A stretch of DNA of 14,943 nucleotides from JAYTQG01 sp043746815 (GTDB lineage Bacteria > Actinomycetota > Thermoleophilia > Miltoncostaeales > Miltoncostaeaceae): assembly GCA_043746815.1 (NCBI GenBank), contig JAYTQG010000251.1:1-14943 (forward strand). The letters are read 5' to 3'. Shown one piece after another: positions 14,901-14,943 of the stretch (position 1 is the first letter of the stretch; each line of letters begins with the position of its first letter). Under the pieces are notes generated by a model, which saw only the letters and a list, made by a program, of their open reading frames with translations, did no database searches and was not told the origin of the DNA. Made by a program: the position numbers and the translations under genes.

Positions 14901-14943
14901 ACGGCGTCGTCACCAACACTGGCTCGCGCCTGCTCACTGCCGG
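11921..14943 (+). CDS. Secreted PQQ-type glucose/sorbosone dehydrogenase-like protein with PKD and PA14 domains (3' end outside window)
   Basis: The frame is open from ATG 11921 to the window edge (1007 codons plus two bases, no stop). The N-terminus is a signal peptide: basic MLEHRTPRHWTRVRRK, a hydrophobic core, and probable cleavage after A35 (ASA). Residues about 38-495 form a GSDH-type six-bladed propeller, with H194 in SHSIGSLAFGPDGMLYASGGDG as the probable catalytic His and the signatures YGLRNPFRFAFRPG and GDVGWGDWEEIDRV. Then follow a PKD domain (about 499-587); an Ig-like domain (588-697) with CHAHPG at 646-651; a bacterial-repeat domain (about 698-776, FASWSDGG); and PA14 modules from residue 781 and from 911. 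PA14 modules usually bind carbohydrate, so a cell-surface or secreted sugar-oxidising role is inferred. The ATG has a GGAAGG site 6 bases upstream. PQQ dependence is a family property, not shown here. Confidence 0.92.
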   Translation, partial: MLEHRTPRHWTRVRRKLVAILATGASLAAAGVASAATLPVGFQETVAFSGLTQPTATVFAADGRVFVAEKSGLIKVFASATASGPPTVFADLRTQVDNIWDRGLLGLAVSPAFPADPSVYVLYTYDALPGGTAPQWGAVGVTSDPCPTPPGPTADGCVVTGRLSKLTASAADPSVSTGAEVPLITDWCQQFPSHSIGSLAFGPDGMLYASGGDGASFTNVDFGQYGGSPGSPTAINPCGDGHPGDQVGIAASSPTAEGGALHSQDLATPADPTALNGSIIRIDPATGAAAAGNPLIASADLNARRIVAYGLRNPFRFAFRPGTSEIWAGDVGWGDWEEIDRVQNPLAAPPNFGWPCMEGPGRQGGYEANTLTICQNLYASGTAATPFYTYNHTAKVVAGETCPTGGSSVSGVAFVPTTAASTHYPAALRGALLFADYSRNCIWAMKTGAGGVPDPTKVITLVAGATGPVQLTVSPAGDLYYTDLIGGTIRKIRYAPGDTPPTARISATPLAGSAPLPVGFTATASSDPDPGDVLSYSWDLNGDNIFGDDTTVAPSFTYTQPGTYVASVRVTDLAGQIGTASVTINVGNTPPVPTIASPVVGSTWKVGDTIAFSGSASDAQDGTLAPARLSWALVIRHCAVSNPSSCHAHPGPTFPGVASGSFVTSDHDAPSYLELTLTATDSFGATASVTRRIDPRTVKLALRSAPAGATISAGPTAAVTPYDLTSLEGGTIGVSIASPQTIGSSQYAFASWSDGGAQTHQVTMNVAKTLTANLTLICPGQFKAEYFTNPTLTGTPAVTRCEVAINNDWGDVPPVAGIAKDNYSVRWTRDVTFVAGTYDFTTLSDDGIRLFVDNTAVINNWTDHASTTNTGNRSLTAGVHPVRVEFYEKSGEAIAKASWTLRTPAGCPTGQFKAEYFTNPTLTGAPAVTRCEVAINNDWGDVSPVAGIAKDNYSVRWTGDATFAAGTYDFTTQSDDGIRLFVDNAAVIDNWTDHGVVTNTGSRLLTA
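14261..14650 (+). repeat. PA14 module repeat, copy 1 (390 bp)
   Basis: First of two tandem in-frame 130-codon units inside the secreted dehydrogenase gene. It begins QFKAEYFTNPTL, has the PA14 core NYSVRWT, GTYDFTTLSDDGIRLFVDN and NNWTDH, and closes with VRVEFYEKSGEAIAKASW and a short CP linker. It is nearly identical to the following unit. Confidence 0.93.
14651..14943 (+). repeat. PA14 module repeat, copy 2 (truncated by window edge)
   Basis: Second unit, offset exactly 390 bp from the first. By my alignment 84 of 97 residues match copy 1, including a 42-bp stretch (14753-14794) identical to 14363-14404. The last quarter of the module lies beyond the window; further copies may follow. Confidence 0.92.

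Overview
This is a high-GC bacterial window (about 63-65% by eye, codons mostly ending in G/C) with short spacers and many ATGA/GTGA overlaps. The division-linked cluster pgeF-yggS-sepF-proC, the long SepF with an acidic linker, an MmpL-type transporter and a secreted PQQ-type sugar dehydrogenase with PKD and PA14 domains all suggest an actinobacterium, perhaps a Thermoleophilia-like soil lineage. That placement is inference from gene content; no rRNA is present.

Left part (1-5224, all minus strand): one tightly packed run read right to left: cca (tRNA nucleotidyltransferase), pgeF/ylmD, yggS/ylmE, sepF, a large AAA+/metalloprotease fusion, and the first 45 codons of proC. Junctions are 4-bp overlaps (cca/pgeF, pgeF/yggS, protease/proC), a 4-bp gap (yggS/sepF) or a 68-bp gap (sepF/protease), so the genes are probably co-transcribed. 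The striking member is the 635-residue fusion of a Clp/HslU-type AAA+ motor to an M41 (FtsH-type) zinc peptidase domain. It has no transmembrane segment and carries a long insert inside the motor. It sits where ylm/dcw neighbours such as yggT or divIVA would often be expected.

Middle (5225-9662): a 408-bp stretch with an ambiguous plus-strand reading frame and the divergent control region. Then a membrane-anchored DUF4349-like protein (+), which overlaps the 3' end of leuS (-) by 17 bp. leuS starts with GTG exactly where a leaderless transcript from a TAGAAT -10 box would begin. A small GNAT acetyltransferase (+) diverges from leuS across only 33 bp.

Right part (9621-14943): an MmpL/RND-type exporter (-), converging on the GNAT gene with a 42-bp overlap, is divergent from a very large secreted protein gene (+) that runs off the window. 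The latter encodes a signal peptide, a glucose/sorbosone-dehydrogenase-type beta-propeller, a PKD domain, an Ig-like domain with a Cys-His-x-His motif, a bacterial-repeat domain and two tandem near-identical PA14 modules. No tRNA, rRNA, CRISPR array, insertion sequence or prophage signature was seen.
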